From NCBI GenBank assembly GCA_001931535.1, contig CP016211.1, positions 3,376,501-3,440,500 on the forward strand: DNA of 64,000 nucleotides, written 5' to 3'. Numbering within the stretch: position 1 is the stretch's first letter; each line of letters begins with the position of its first letter. Below, piece by piece: positions 17,177 to 26,077 of this stretch. The stretch comes from Minicystis rosea. Its GTDB lineage: Bacteria; Myxococcota_A; Polyangia; Polyangiales; Polyangiaceae. The position numbers and the translations under genes were made by a program. The notes below the pieces were generated by a model that saw nothing but the letters and a program-made list of their open reading frames with translations, ran no database searches and had not been told where the DNA came from.

Positions 17177-18016
17177 ATGACCACGACCGCCGAAAGCACC
17201 ATGCGCCGCGAGCGAATCAAAGTCCGCCGCATGGACTTCGAGTTCACGCCCGACATCCCCGAGCACTGGGCCGACGACAACGCCGTGCTCACCGCGCTGC
17301 TTTCGGGCCTCTCCGCGGCCTTTCCGCCGGGCGAGCGTTACTTCATCGAGAGCGTGCGTCACTTCGCGGACCGCGTGGACGATCCCGATCTCGAGGAGCG
17401 TATCCGCGGATTCATCGGCCAGGAAGCGAACCACACGAAAGAGCACCTCGCCTTCAACGCCTTCCTCGACGGGCGTGGGCTCCCGATCGGCAAGATGCAG
17501 CGGTTCGTGGAGAAGGCGCTCAAGCGGATCAAGCAGCGCAATTCGCCGGAAGAGAACCTCGCCCGGACCGTCGCGCTCGAGCACATGACCGCGTTCCTCG
17601 CGAGCGCGCTCCTCGAAAATCCCGAGATCCTCGATCACACGCACCCCACGGTCGCGGCCTTCTGGGCCTGGCATGCGATCGAGGAGATCGAACATCGCGC
17701 CGTCGCCTTCGACGTGTACAAAGAGCACGTCGATGACGAGCAGCTCCGGCTGCGCACGATGGCCGTGGTCACGGTCCTCTTCTCGACGTTGTCCGCGATT
17801 CGCACGCTCGTCATCCTGAAGGAGACTGGCAATCTCCTCAACCTACGTGCTTGGACGCGCGGCCTCGACGTGATGTTCGGGCCACAAGGCATGTTGCGGA
17901 AGGCCATGCCGCTCTATCGAGCCTACTACCGGCCCGACTTTCACCCTGATCAGCACGACAGCGGCGCGGCCGTCGAGCGCGCCAAGAGAACGTATCTCAG
18001 CGGCATGGCGATGTGA
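17177..18016 (+). CDS. PF10118-type metal-dependent hydrolase
   Basis: 279 aa; ATG at 17177 after GGAGAGGAG. Helical protein with conserved acidic/His patches GQEANHTKEH and WAWHAIEEIEHRAVAFD, typical of the PF10118 putative metal-dependent hydrolases with a ferritin-like arrangement of E and H residues. These genes often lie beside FMO/SDR genes for lipophilic compounds. Last gene of the TetR-controlled operon; a hairpin follows at 18079. Function only inferred. Confidence 0.85.
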   Translation: MTTTAESTMRRERIKVRRMDFEFTPDIPEHWADDNAVLTALLSGLSAAFPPGERYFIESVRHFADRVDDPDLEERIRGFIGQEANHTKEHLAFNAFLDGRGLPIGKMQRFVEKALKRIKQRNSPEENLARTVALEHMTAFLASALLENPEILDHTHPTVAAFWAWHAIEEIEHRAVAFDVYKEHVDDEQLRLRTMAVVTVLFSTLSAIRTLVILKETGNLLNLRAWTRGLDVMFGPQGMLRKAMPLYRAYYRPDFHPDQHDSGAAVERAKRTYLSGMAM

Positions 18017-18078
18017 CGTCGAGCGGGCGGCCGCCCGTCCTCTCACGACATCGAGCCTCGTCCTGCACGAAGAGCATC

Positions 18079-18106
18079 GAAGCCGGCGTCTCGAGACGTC
18101 GGCTTC
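18079..18106. terminator. Bidirectional terminator-like hairpin
   Basis: GAAGCCGGCGTCTC pairs with GAGACGTCGGCTTC (one G-U), a 14-bp stem with no spacer, between the end of the monooxygenase operon and the convergent GH31 gene. No clear T-tract. Confidence 0.55.
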
Positions 18107-18129
18107 AATGCTTCAGGCAACGCGTCTGC

Positions 18130-20637
18130 TCAGTCGCGAATCACCCAGGTGAGCTTGCGCTCGGCTTTGCCGGAGGTCGCCGTGAGCTTCGCGACGACCT
18201 TGCCGCCGGCGCTCACCTCGATGGTGCCGGGCCCGAGGACGTGCGCGGTCGCGCCGTTCGCCGTCTGCTCCACGCACGGTGCCGTCTTCGCGGCGTCGCA
18301 GGCCGAGAGCGCCTTACCTTGCCACGACAGCGCGAGCGCGCCGGAGGCTTCGGCCACGTGCTCGATCGCATACGACAGGCCACCTCGTTCCGTGAAGCTG
18401 CCGGCCGCACCGAGGAACGCATACACCACGCGATCGTCACCCACGCTGCTCGCATCGGGCACCGTCGGCGAGCCGTGCGTGAGCGTCATGACGCCGTCGG
18501 GGAACGTCGGCACCACCGTCCCTGCAGCCGCGTAGACGGGAATCTCCGCGACGGGAGCGTCGGCCGTCAACATCGCGCCGCCCTTCGCAGCCGCGCCGCC
18601 CGCCCACGGATACCACGTGCCCGCGGGCAGGTAGACGGACCTGCTGGTGGCGCCTTCCGTCATGACGGGCGCGAGGAGGATGCCGTCGCCGAGGAGCACT
18701 TCGTCGGTGATCTTCCACGCGCTCACGTCCTCGGGGAAGCGCAACATCAGCCCGCGCCACATGGGCAAGCCCTTGTCGGAAGCGACCTGCGAGAGGCCCT
18801 CGAGATAAGGCACGAGCGCCATGTGCCAAGCGGCGTAGCGACGAAAATGAGCGATGGTCTCGTCGTCCTTGTCCCAAGCCCACTCCAGCTTGGGCGCGGT
18901 GCCATGATGGGTGCGCATCACGGGAGACCAAGCGCCGACGGCGGTCCAGCGGAAGTAGAGCTCTTTCGTCGAAGGCGAGTTGGTGCCCGACTGATAACCA
19001 CCGATGTCGTGTCCATACGTCGACACGCCCACGATGCCGAGCCCGATGCCGATGGGCAGAATCGTGGGCATGCCATCATCGACTTGGAAGTTGGTCCTTT
19101 GATCGCCGGCCCAGAACACGTCCACGAGCGCCGGTGTCCCGAACCAGCCCGAGCGCGCGAAGAACAAGCGCTCTTGTCCGTCGTTCACGCCGTCGATGGC
19201 CTCGCGGGCGATCTCCTGCCATTGCACCGCATAGGCGTTGTGCCGATCGAGCGACGGGCCCGCGGCCGTCACTCCATCGGTCGGCAGCCATTCGGCGAAG
19301 TCGTTCATCCATCCATCGGCGCCGACGGCGATGGCGTCTCGCATCTTCTGCACGGCCCAGGCGCGCGCATCGGGGTTGTCGAGATCGATGAGGCCGCTGT
19401 CCGTGAATTTGGCGCCGGTGAACGTGTAGGGCGTGCCGTCGGTCTTCTTCACGAGCCAGCCTTTGTGCGCCGTCTCGTTCCAGGCCTTCGACTCTTTGTA
19501 GACGAACGGGTTGAAGTAAACGTGCCAGTCGAAGCCGGCGGCATGGAGATCGTCGGAGAGCGATTTCGCGTTCGGATACAGGTTGGGATCGAGATCCCAC
19601 TCCTCCGCGAGCCGGTAGCTGTCGCCCGACCACTCGCCGCCGCGCCAATCCTCGCTCCAGATCACGCTCGACGGGATGTTGTTGTCGCGGATCTTCTTGG
19701 CCACGGCGCGCACGTTGTCGCTGCCGAAGATGGCGTCGAACCAAGGTGCGAACGCCACCCGCGGCGGCAGGCGCGGCCGCCCGAAGGTCGCGGTCGCGCG
19801 CTCGATGGCCTCGGCCGGCGTGGGCCCGTCGAAGATGTGGACGGTGGTGGGGAGATCGAATTCGATGCGCGCCGCCTTGGGCGTGTCGCCCTCCGTCGCC
19901 GCCTCCGAGCAGAGCGCGAAGATGGATCGCCGATTCGTCTCCGTCGTGAGGATGTATCCGCGGCTCGAAAGATACTGCGGAATCGGCGCTTGGCTCGCGT
20001 GCCTCGTGCCTTGGAGGAACCAAGCGCCCGAGTAGGCGTCGTTCTCGCTCTTGCCGACGCCCTGCTCCTGCACCCACGTGGGCACGGTGAATCCGCGGTG
20101 ATCCACGTCGAACGACTGCGCGCCGAAGCCCGCATAGTGATCCTTCTCGTCGCACGAGAAGCCCCACGTGAGGTGCTTCTCCGGCCCGTCCCCGGGCTCG
20201 ATCGCGGCCACGAGGTGCCCCTTCTCCTTGGCCTCGAAGCGGATGCGCGCGAGCTTCTTGCCCGTGCCGTCCTGCAGATCGAGCACGCCGCCGTCACTCG
20301 GCGCGAGGCGCTCGGCCACTTGCCACGGGCCGTTGGCGTTCACGGTCGGCTTGAAGGTGCCGAACTGCATCTCGTACGTGGTGCTCTCGTCACGGACCGC
20401 GAAGCCCACGAGCGGCGGCGCGTCCTCGCCCGTGATCGTCGCCGGCGGCAGCCCGTCGAGGAGCACGCGTCCATCCGCCGACGAGACGACGAGTCGCTTG
20501 CCGTCGTGCACGCTGACGGCGAAGCCGCCGCTCACGTCGATGTCGACCGAAGAGGGTTTGGGCGTGGAGGTCTCCTCGGTGCCGGAGCAACCGAGGAGCG
20601 GGAGGGCGGTCAGGGCGAGGAGGACATGAGCGCGCAC
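18130..20637 (-). CDS. GH31 glycoside hydrolase, lipoprotein (YihQ-like subgroup)
   Basis: 835 aa retaining alpha-glycosidase with lipobox LLGCSG near residue 17, so exported and membrane-anchored. Central barrel motifs: VIWSEDWRGG, GWMNDFAEWLP with the likely nucleophile Asp446, and VFWAGDQRTNF with the likely acid/base Asp512 (spacing 66, close to the 67 of YihQ). The WMxDFxEwLP form and RSGWFG are those of the sulfoquinovosidase/alpha-glucosidase branch. The QDW of sulfoquinovosidases is EDW here, so sulfoquinovose specificity is not shown; alpha-xylosidase or alpha-glucosidase is equally possible. GTG start at 20637. No transporter is adjacent. Confidence 0.88.
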   Translation of the reverse strand: MRAHVLLALTALPLLGCSGTEETSTPKPSSVDIDVSGGFAVSVHDGKRLVVSSADGRVLLDGLPPATITGEDAPPLVGFAVRDESTTYEMQFGTFKPTVNANGPWQVAERLAPSDGGVLDLQDGTGKKLARIRFEAKEKGHLVAAIEPGDGPEKHLTWGFSCDEKDHYAGFGAQSFDVDHRGFTVPTWVQEQGVGKSENDAYSGAWFLQGTRHASQAPIPQYLSSRGYILTTETNRRSIFALCSEAATEGDTPKAARIEFDLPTTVHIFDGPTPAEAIERATATFGRPRLPPRVAFAPWFDAIFGSDNVRAVAKKIRDNNIPSSVIWSEDWRGGEWSGDSYRLAEEWDLDPNLYPNAKSLSDDLHAAGFDWHVYFNPFVYKESKAWNETAHKGWLVKKTDGTPYTFTGAKFTDSGLIDLDNPDARAWAVQKMRDAIAVGADGWMNDFAEWLPTDGVTAAGPSLDRHNAYAVQWQEIAREAIDGVNDGQERLFFARSGWFGTPALVDVFWAGDQRTNFQVDDGMPTILPIGIGLGIVGVSTYGHDIGGYQSGTNSPSTKELYFRWTAVGAWSPVMRTHHGTAPKLEWAWDKDDETIAHFRRYAAWHMALVPYLEGLSQVASDKGLPMWRGLMLRFPEDVSAWKITDEVLLGDGILLAPVMTEGATSRSVYLPAGTWYPWAGGAAAKGGAMLTADAPVAEIPVYAAAGTVVPTFPDGVMTLTHGSPTVPDASSVGDDRVVYAFLGAAGSFTERGGLSYAIEHVAEASGALALSWQGKALSACDAAKTAPCVEQTANGATAHVLGPGTIEVSAGGKVVAKLTATSGKAERKLTWVIRD

Positions 20638-20806
20638 GATCGAGCCATAAACGGGTCGCGCGCAAAGGGGAAGGCGTGCGTGAGGGAAACGGGTCTCGAG
20701 GCGTGACCGAAAGGCTGCTGCGCGGCGCGCGTCATCGGCCGGTCATCCTCGAAATCACCGAGGATTTTTCGGCCGACCGCCCCTGCCCACTGCTTCGGTC
20801 ACGTCT

Positions 20807-21781
20807 TCAGGGCGTGCAGCTCGCTTCGTCGCTGCCGTCGAGGCAGTCGTCGTAACCGTCGCACTGCACCGACTGCTCGAGACATTCGCCGTCACCGCAC
20901 TTGAATTGGAACGGGGTGCATTCCCCGCTGCTGCACACCGGATCGATGGGATCTTCGTCCGAGCCGTCGTCGCAATCGGCCACCCCGTCGCACTCCCACG
21001 CGCCGTCGAGGCACTTGCCGTCACCGCATTTGAACTGGAAGATGGTGCACGCGCCGGTGCCGCAGAAGGCATTGGTGGGGGCTTCATCCGAGGCGTCGTC
21101 GCAATCGACGTAGCCGTCGCACCACCAGCCGCCCTTGATGCACTGGCCGTCGTTGCACTTGAACTCCCACTGGGTGCACTCGATGACCGGACAAGTCGTG
21201 TTCACCGGCGCCTCGTCCGACCCGTCGTCGCAGTCCGGGATCTCGTCGCAGGCGTAGCTCCCGTTGATGCACTGGCCGTTTTGGCACTGGAACTTGCCCG
21301 GCGCGCAGCCGGAGCCGCAGCTCGCGTTCAGAGGCGCCTCGTCCGAGCCGTCGAAACAATCCTCCTCGCCGTCGCAGGCCCAGTCGAGAGAGATGCACTC
21401 GCCGTTCTTGCATTGGAACTCGTCCGACTGGCAGAGGCTCGGACAGGCGAGGTTCACCGGCGCCTCGTCCGAGCCGTCGCCGCAGTCGTTGGCGCCGTCG
21501 CAGGTGAGGGCCTCGTCGATGCAGGTCCCGTTCTGGCACAGGAACTTGCCGGTCGTGCAGCCGCCACCGCTGCTCGAAGAGGAAGAGGACGACGACGACG
21601 ATGAAGAAGAAGAGGACGAAACCACCGTGGAGCTCGACGTCGAGACCGACGTGCTGGTCGACGACGACGAGGTCGTCCCGCCCTGCCCTCCACTGCCCGA
21701 CAAGCCCGTCTCGCCTTGGGCGCAACCCCAAGCGGAGACGAGGGCGACACTGACGACGGCACCAAGATGAAGCTTGTTCAC
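20807..21781 (-). CDS. Lipoprotein with six LDL-receptor class A repeats
   Basis: 324 aa. GTG at 21781 behind GAGGAAAG; signal peptide NKLHLGAVVSVALVSAWGCAQG with a lipobox Cys. A Ser/Thr run of about 50 residues is followed by six repeats of the form C..FxCxNGxCI...CDG..DC.DGSDE, carrying the six Cys and the acidic Ca2+ site of LDLa modules. LDLa modules are animal-like and bind Ca2+ and protein ligands; a surface ligand-binding or adhesion role is inferred. Repeats 3-5 use WWCDGYVDC, ACDEIPDC and similar variants, but all keep the SDE core. Isolated gene. Confidence 0.88.
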   Translation of the reverse strand: MNKLHLGAVVSVALVSAWGCAQGETGLSGSGGQGGTTSSSSTSTSVSTSSSTVVSSSSSSSSSSSSSSSSSGGGCTTGKFLCQNGTCIDEALTCDGANDCGDGSDEAPVNLACPSLCQSDEFQCKNGECISLDWACDGEEDCFDGSDEAPLNASCGSGCAPGKFQCQNGQCINGSYACDEIPDCDDGSDEAPVNTTCPVIECTQWEFKCNDGQCIKGGWWCDGYVDCDDASDEAPTNAFCGTGACTIFQFKCGDGKCLDGAWECDGVADCDDGSDEDPIDPVCSSGECTPFQFKCGDGECLEQSVQCDGYDDCLDGSDEASCTP

Positions 21782-22162
21782 GGCTTTCCTCACGGGTCTC
21801 TGCAGGATCTCCCCGTCCGGCGGGGTTCGATCACGGTCACGCGATTGTAACCGAAAGGACGTGCTCGTGGCGCGCCTCTCTGCGTCACCGCCACGCTGCC
21901 CCACTCTTCGCGATGCTCGCATCAGCGACGCCACACACGCGCACTGGAATCAGAGCATATCGACGTTCGGCTCGACAACCATGCTCCCGAGACTCGATAT
22001 CGCGTCGATGCATGGATATCGCCGAATCACGTGCTCCGCGGGCCGAAGCGATGCTCGGATGCACGACGGCGGGGCGCGAGATCGATGAGCGCCACGTCGG
22101 CGTGATCCTCTTGCGCCGCTCGCACCGCTGCGGAGAACATCGGGCCAGTCCGGAGGATCCCA
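21782..22162. other. Intergenic region, no gene seen
   Basis: Between divergent genes, so it must hold both promoters. A 7-bp inverted repeat CGATATC/GATATCG near 21993-22019 is the only structure noticed. No coding frame with good codon pattern. Confidence 0.4.
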
Positions 22163-23305
22163 ATGAGCAGCCTTGGTAACACCGATACCCATCCAGCCAC
22201 GGTCCCGCAAAGCAACCTTCGCCGCTACACCCTCGCGGGGCGGCGCGGCCTCCGCATATCGCCGCTGTCCCTCGGCGCCGGCACGTTCGGCGACGGGTGG
22301 GATCCGGCGTGGCAGTCGCCGCCCGACGAGATCGACCGCATCATCGACTCGTACCTCGATGCGGGCGGCAACGTCATCGACACGGCCGATCGCTATCAGA
22401 ACGGCAAGAGCGAAGAGGCCGTCGGCGCCTATCTCCGCAAGTCCGGTCGCCGCAACGACATCGTCCTCGCCACCAAGTACGGATACGGCGCGCCCGGCGA
22501 CGTGCACCAAGGTGGCAACGCGCGGCTCACGCTCCAGCGCGCCGTCGAGGGATCGCTCCGCCGGCTGGGCACGGATGTCATCGATCTCTATCACGTCCAC
22601 CTTTGGGACACGTTCACGCCGGTGGACGAGGTCATGTCCACGCTCGACGCGCTCGTGCGCGCCGGCAAGGTTCGTTATGTCGGCTTCAGCAACGTGCCGG
22701 CGTGGTACCTCGGCCGCGCGCAGACGCTCGCCGAGTGGCGCGGCTGGGAGCCGGTCGCCGTCGTGCAAGTGAACTACAGCCTCCTCGCGCGCACCATCGA
22801 GTACGAGTTCACCGACGCGGCGCAGGAGCTGGGGATTGGGCTCACGGCGTGGAGCCCGCTCGCGAATGGCCTCCTCAGCGGCAGATACCGCATCGACGAT
22901 CAAGGCAAGCTCGAGGGCAACGGCCGGGTCACCAAGACTTGGACCACCGACAACACCGTCGACCCCGGCGCCCCACAGACCAAGCGCGTGCTGGACACGC
23001 TGATGGCGGTGGCCAACGAGCTCGACAAAACACCGGCGCAGGTCGCGCTCAACTGGGTGACCAACCGGCCGGGCGTGGTCTCCACCGTCATCGGCGCGCG
23101 CACGGAGGCACAGCTCCGCGACAACCTCGCGGCACTCGACTTCGAGCTCCCCGCGGAGCACGCGAACAGGCTCGAAGAAGCGGGGAGGCCTCCGGCGCAA
23201 TATCCCTACTCGTTCTTCACGGACGCCTTCCACGACGCCACGGTCCGCAGCGGCCTGCCCATCCAGCGCGAGCCGCGCGGCTATCGAGGGCGCGGCTTCC
23301 GCTGA
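22163..23305 (+). CDS. Aldo/keto reductase
   Basis: 380 aa, ATG after GGAGGA. NADPH-dependent oxidoreductase of the AKR barrel fold, with tetrad residues Asp and Tyr in IDTADRYQNG, Lys in LATKYG and His in LYHVHLW. Late motifs GFSNVPAWYL and NWVTNRPGVV and the C-terminal IGARTE cofactor loop fit the YajO/PdxI-like subgroup. Substrate unknown; no operon partner. Confidence 0.9.
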   Translation: MSSLGNTDTHPATVPQSNLRRYTLAGRRGLRISPLSLGAGTFGDGWDPAWQSPPDEIDRIIDSYLDAGGNVIDTADRYQNGKSEEAVGAYLRKSGRRNDIVLATKYGYGAPGDVHQGGNARLTLQRAVEGSLRRLGTDVIDLYHVHLWDTFTPVDEVMSTLDALVRAGKVRYVGFSNVPAWYLGRAQTLAEWRGWEPVAVVQVNYSLLARTIEYEFTDAAQELGIGLTAWSPLANGLLSGRYRIDDQGKLEGNGRVTKTWTTDNTVDPGAPQTKRVLDTLMAVANELDKTPAQVALNWVTNRPGVVSTVIGARTEAQLRDNLAALDFELPAEHANRLEEAGRPPAQYPYSFFTDAFHDATVRSGLPIQREPRGYRGRGFR

Positions 23306-23372
23306 AGCAGCCGAAACACGTCGGCACAGCGTGCCCCGAACGAGCTTGGCTCGTTCGGGCGCGGTCACCTCT

Positions 23373-24659
23373 TCAACCTGCGACCAACACCACGCGCGAG
23401 ACCTCGGGCGGCGCGCCCACGCGCGCGGGCGGCCCCGCCGTGCCGAACCCGCGGTTCACGTAGATCTGCGATCCGCGGAGCTCGTAGCGGCCCGCGATGT
23501 ACGGGTGACCGAGCACGGAGTCCGCGAGCCGCACGCCGATGTTCACCTGCCCGCCGTGCGTGTGCCCGCTGAGCTGCAGCGCCACACGCCCCGCGTTCTG
23601 CGGGAACGTGACGGGGTTGTGGCAGAGCAGGATGCGCGGGAGATCCTTGGAGGCGGGCACGCTGTCGAGCGCGCGCTGGAGATCGGGGCCACGCGATCGC
23701 CGATCGGTGCGCGGGCCCCACACGTCGTCGACACCGAGGAGCGCGAAGCCCGCGGCCCCGCCGATGACGAGCCCCTCGTTGCGCAGGAAGCGCGCGCCGG
23801 CGCGGACGATGGTGTCCGCCACGACGTCGAGGCCTGCGTAGTAGTCGTGGTTGCCCGGGATGGCGACGACGCCGTTGCGCGCGAGCGGCGAGAGACGCGC
23901 GATCATGCGCCCGAGCGCGTCGGCGGCGTAGGCGTCGTGATCGAGCAGATCGCCCGTGAGCACCACCAGATCGGGCCGGGCGCGGCGTACCAGCTCTTCG
24001 GCGGCGCGGATCTCGTGGTCGCGGACGAAGAGCCCGAGGTGAACGTCCGAGAGCTGGACGATGGTGAACCCATCGAGCGCGCGCGACAAACCGGGGATGC
24101 GGATCGGCACTTCTTCGAGCGCGTAGTCGTGCCGGCCGATCGCGCTGCCGTAGAGCGAGCTGCCGCCGCCGATGGCCAGCGCCGATCCCGCGGCCGCCTG
24201 CGCCAAGAACGATCGACGTGGCACCGCCGCTGCTTCAGGCGACGGAAGCGCGGCGGCGGGCGCAGATGAAGCCGGCGCAGGATCATTGAGGGGTGAATGA
24301 TCGAGCGGTGAAGGATCGCCCGCCGCGCCCGCTCGCGGAGGCGCAGGCAGGCGGCTCCGCAGGAAACGAGCGGTGGTGCTGACGATGTCGACGATCGCGA
24401 GCAGGACGGTGGAGACGAAGACGGCGAGGACGACGAAGAACGCGACGGACGCGAGAGGATCGAGCAGCGTCGCGGGCAGCCGGTGCTCCACCATGCGGGA
24501 GAGCACGACGACGAGGATGGATGCGAAGACGACGACGCCGAGGGCGCGGTGGGTGCGCGGCCCGAGGCGGAAGACGTCCTTGGATCGGCGCAGGAGATAG
24601 CGGCTCGCGGTCCCCATCACGATGAGGACCGCGATGCCGAAGAGCAGGAAGCGCGGCAT
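23373..24659 (-). CDS. Membrane-anchored metallophosphoesterase (YkuE-like)
   Basis: 428 aa. ATG at 24659 gives three or four N-terminal transmembrane helices (LLFGIAVLIVMG, ALGVVVFASILVVVLS, VAFFVVLAVFVSTVLLAIV). A Pro/Ala linker, a twin-arginine-like PRRSFLAQAA and then the phosphoesterase domain follow. Metal motifs DVHLG, GDLLDHD, GNHDYY, HNP and GHTHGGQ are complete. The catalytic domain therefore sits outside the cytoplasmic membrane. The YkuE/LpxH-like family cleaves phosphodiesters or lipid pyrophosphates; substrate not deducible. Its start is close to the end of the PDH E2 gene (24739). Confidence 0.88.
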   Translation of the reverse strand: MPRFLLFGIAVLIVMGTASRYLLRRSKDVFRLGPRTHRALGVVVFASILVVVLSRMVEHRLPATLLDPLASVAFFVVLAVFVSTVLLAIVDIVSTTARFLRSRLPAPPRAGAAGDPSPLDHSPLNDPAPASSAPAAALPSPEAAAVPRRSFLAQAAAGSALAIGGGSSLYGSAIGRHDYALEEVPIRIPGLSRALDGFTIVQLSDVHLGLFVRDHEIRAAEELVRRARPDLVVLTGDLLDHDAYAADALGRMIARLSPLARNGVVAIPGNHDYYAGLDVVADTIVRAGARFLRNEGLVIGGAAGFALLGVDDVWGPRTDRRSRGPDLQRALDSVPASKDLPRILLCHNPVTFPQNAGRVALQLSGHTHGGQVNIGVRLADSVLGHPYIAGRYELRGSQIYVNRGFGTAGPPARVGAPPEVSRVVLVAG

Positions 24660-24738
24660 CACGCGCCCTGCCCTCGTCGTCGTCCGCCGGCGCGCGGCGC
24701 ACGCGCGCACGGTGAGAACAGTGCGATCCGCGCCGCCA

Positions 24739-26066
24739 TCAGCCGAGCAGGATCTGCGTCGGATGCTCCAGGATCTGCCGCAGCGCCTTGAGGAACGTGG
24801 CGCCGACGGCACCGTCGACGACGCGGTGATCGCACGAGAGCGTCATGGCGAGGCGGCGCCCGGGGACCACGCTCTCGCCCTTCACGACCGGCTCGCGCCG
24901 CACCTGCCCAACCGCGAGGATGGCCCCCTCGGGCGGGTTGATGACGGCGGCGAACGCGTCGATGCCGTACATGCCCAAGTTCGAGATCGAGAAGGTGCCG
25001 TTCGCCATCTCCTCGGGCTTGAGCTTCTTGGCCTTGGCCTTGGCCGCGAGGTCGCGCACCTCGGCCGAGATGGCGAGCACGCTCTTGTCGTCGGCGTCGC
25101 GCACGACCGGCGTCACCAGGCCCTCCGCCACCGCGACGGCGACCGAGATGTCGACGCGGCGGTGCACGAGGATGGCATCCGGCGTGAACTGCGCATTGCA
25201 CTCGGGCACGCGCCGGAGCGCGATGGCCGAGGCCTTGATGATGAGGTCGTTGAACGAGACCTTCGTGGCCTGCTCGCCCTGCGCCGCCGCGAGGTCGGCG
25301 TTGATCTGCTCGCGCAGGTGGTGGAGCGCATCCGCGTCGACGTCGATGGTCAGGTAGAAGTGCGGGACCTGCTGCTTCGACTCGGTGAGGCGCCGCGCGA
25401 TCGCTTTGCGCATCATCGAGAGCGGGCGCACCTCGGGCCCTTCGAGCTCGCCGGCGGCGACGGGCGCCGGCGGACGCGCAGCCGGCGCCTGCGCCGGGAT
25501 GCGGTCGAGATCGCGCGCGACGATGCGCCCGTTGGGACCGCTGCCCGCGACGCCGCCGAGATCGAGGCCGCGCTCGCGGGCCAGCTTGCGCACGTACGGG
25601 GACGCGCGCACGCGGCCCGTCGGGCTCGGCGAAGGCTCGGCCGGCGCAGGGGGCGGGGCTGCAGGCGCAGGCGCGGGAGCCGGCGGCGGGGCTGCAGGCG
25701 CGGGAGCGGCCTTCGCGGGCTCGGCCTTCGGGCAGGCTCCGCTTTGGGTGCCGGCTCGGCCTTGGGCGCTGCAGCCGGCGCACCACCGGCCGCGCCGTGC
25801 TGCGCGGCGAGCGCGCTCACGTCCTCACCGGGGGCGCCGAGGATGGCCACGGGCTGGCCGAGCTGAACGACGCTCCCGGCCGGCGCGAGGATCTTGAGCA
25901 GCGTCCCCTTGTCGAACGAGCGGTACTCCATCGTCGCTTTGTCCGTCTCGACCTCCGCGAGGAGATCGTCGACGCCGATGGAGTCGCCCTCTTTCTTGTG
26001 CCACGCGCTGATCTGCCCCTCCTCCATGGTGGGGCTCAGCTTCGGCATCTCGAGAACTTTGGCCAT
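24739..26066 (-). CDS. Pyruvate dehydrogenase E2 (dihydrolipoamide acetyltransferase), frameshifted
   Basis: Transfers acyl groups from lipoate to CoA in the 2-oxoacid dehydrogenase complex. ATG 26066 starts MAKVLEMPKLSPTM; the lipoyl Lys lies in ETDKATMEY. An Ala/Pro linker, an E3-binding domain (RASPYVRKLARE...) and the CAT domain ending DHRVVDGAVGATFL (catalytic His) complete the chain. The reading frame breaks at about 25730-25733. The linker repeat PKAEPAPKAEPA should run on but a G (C on the coding strand) is missing from the GGG there, and the rest continues in another frame. The 1328-bp length is one short of 443 codons. Third gene of the PDH operon. Confidence 0.88.
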
Positions 26067-26077
26067 GTCGATCGTCC

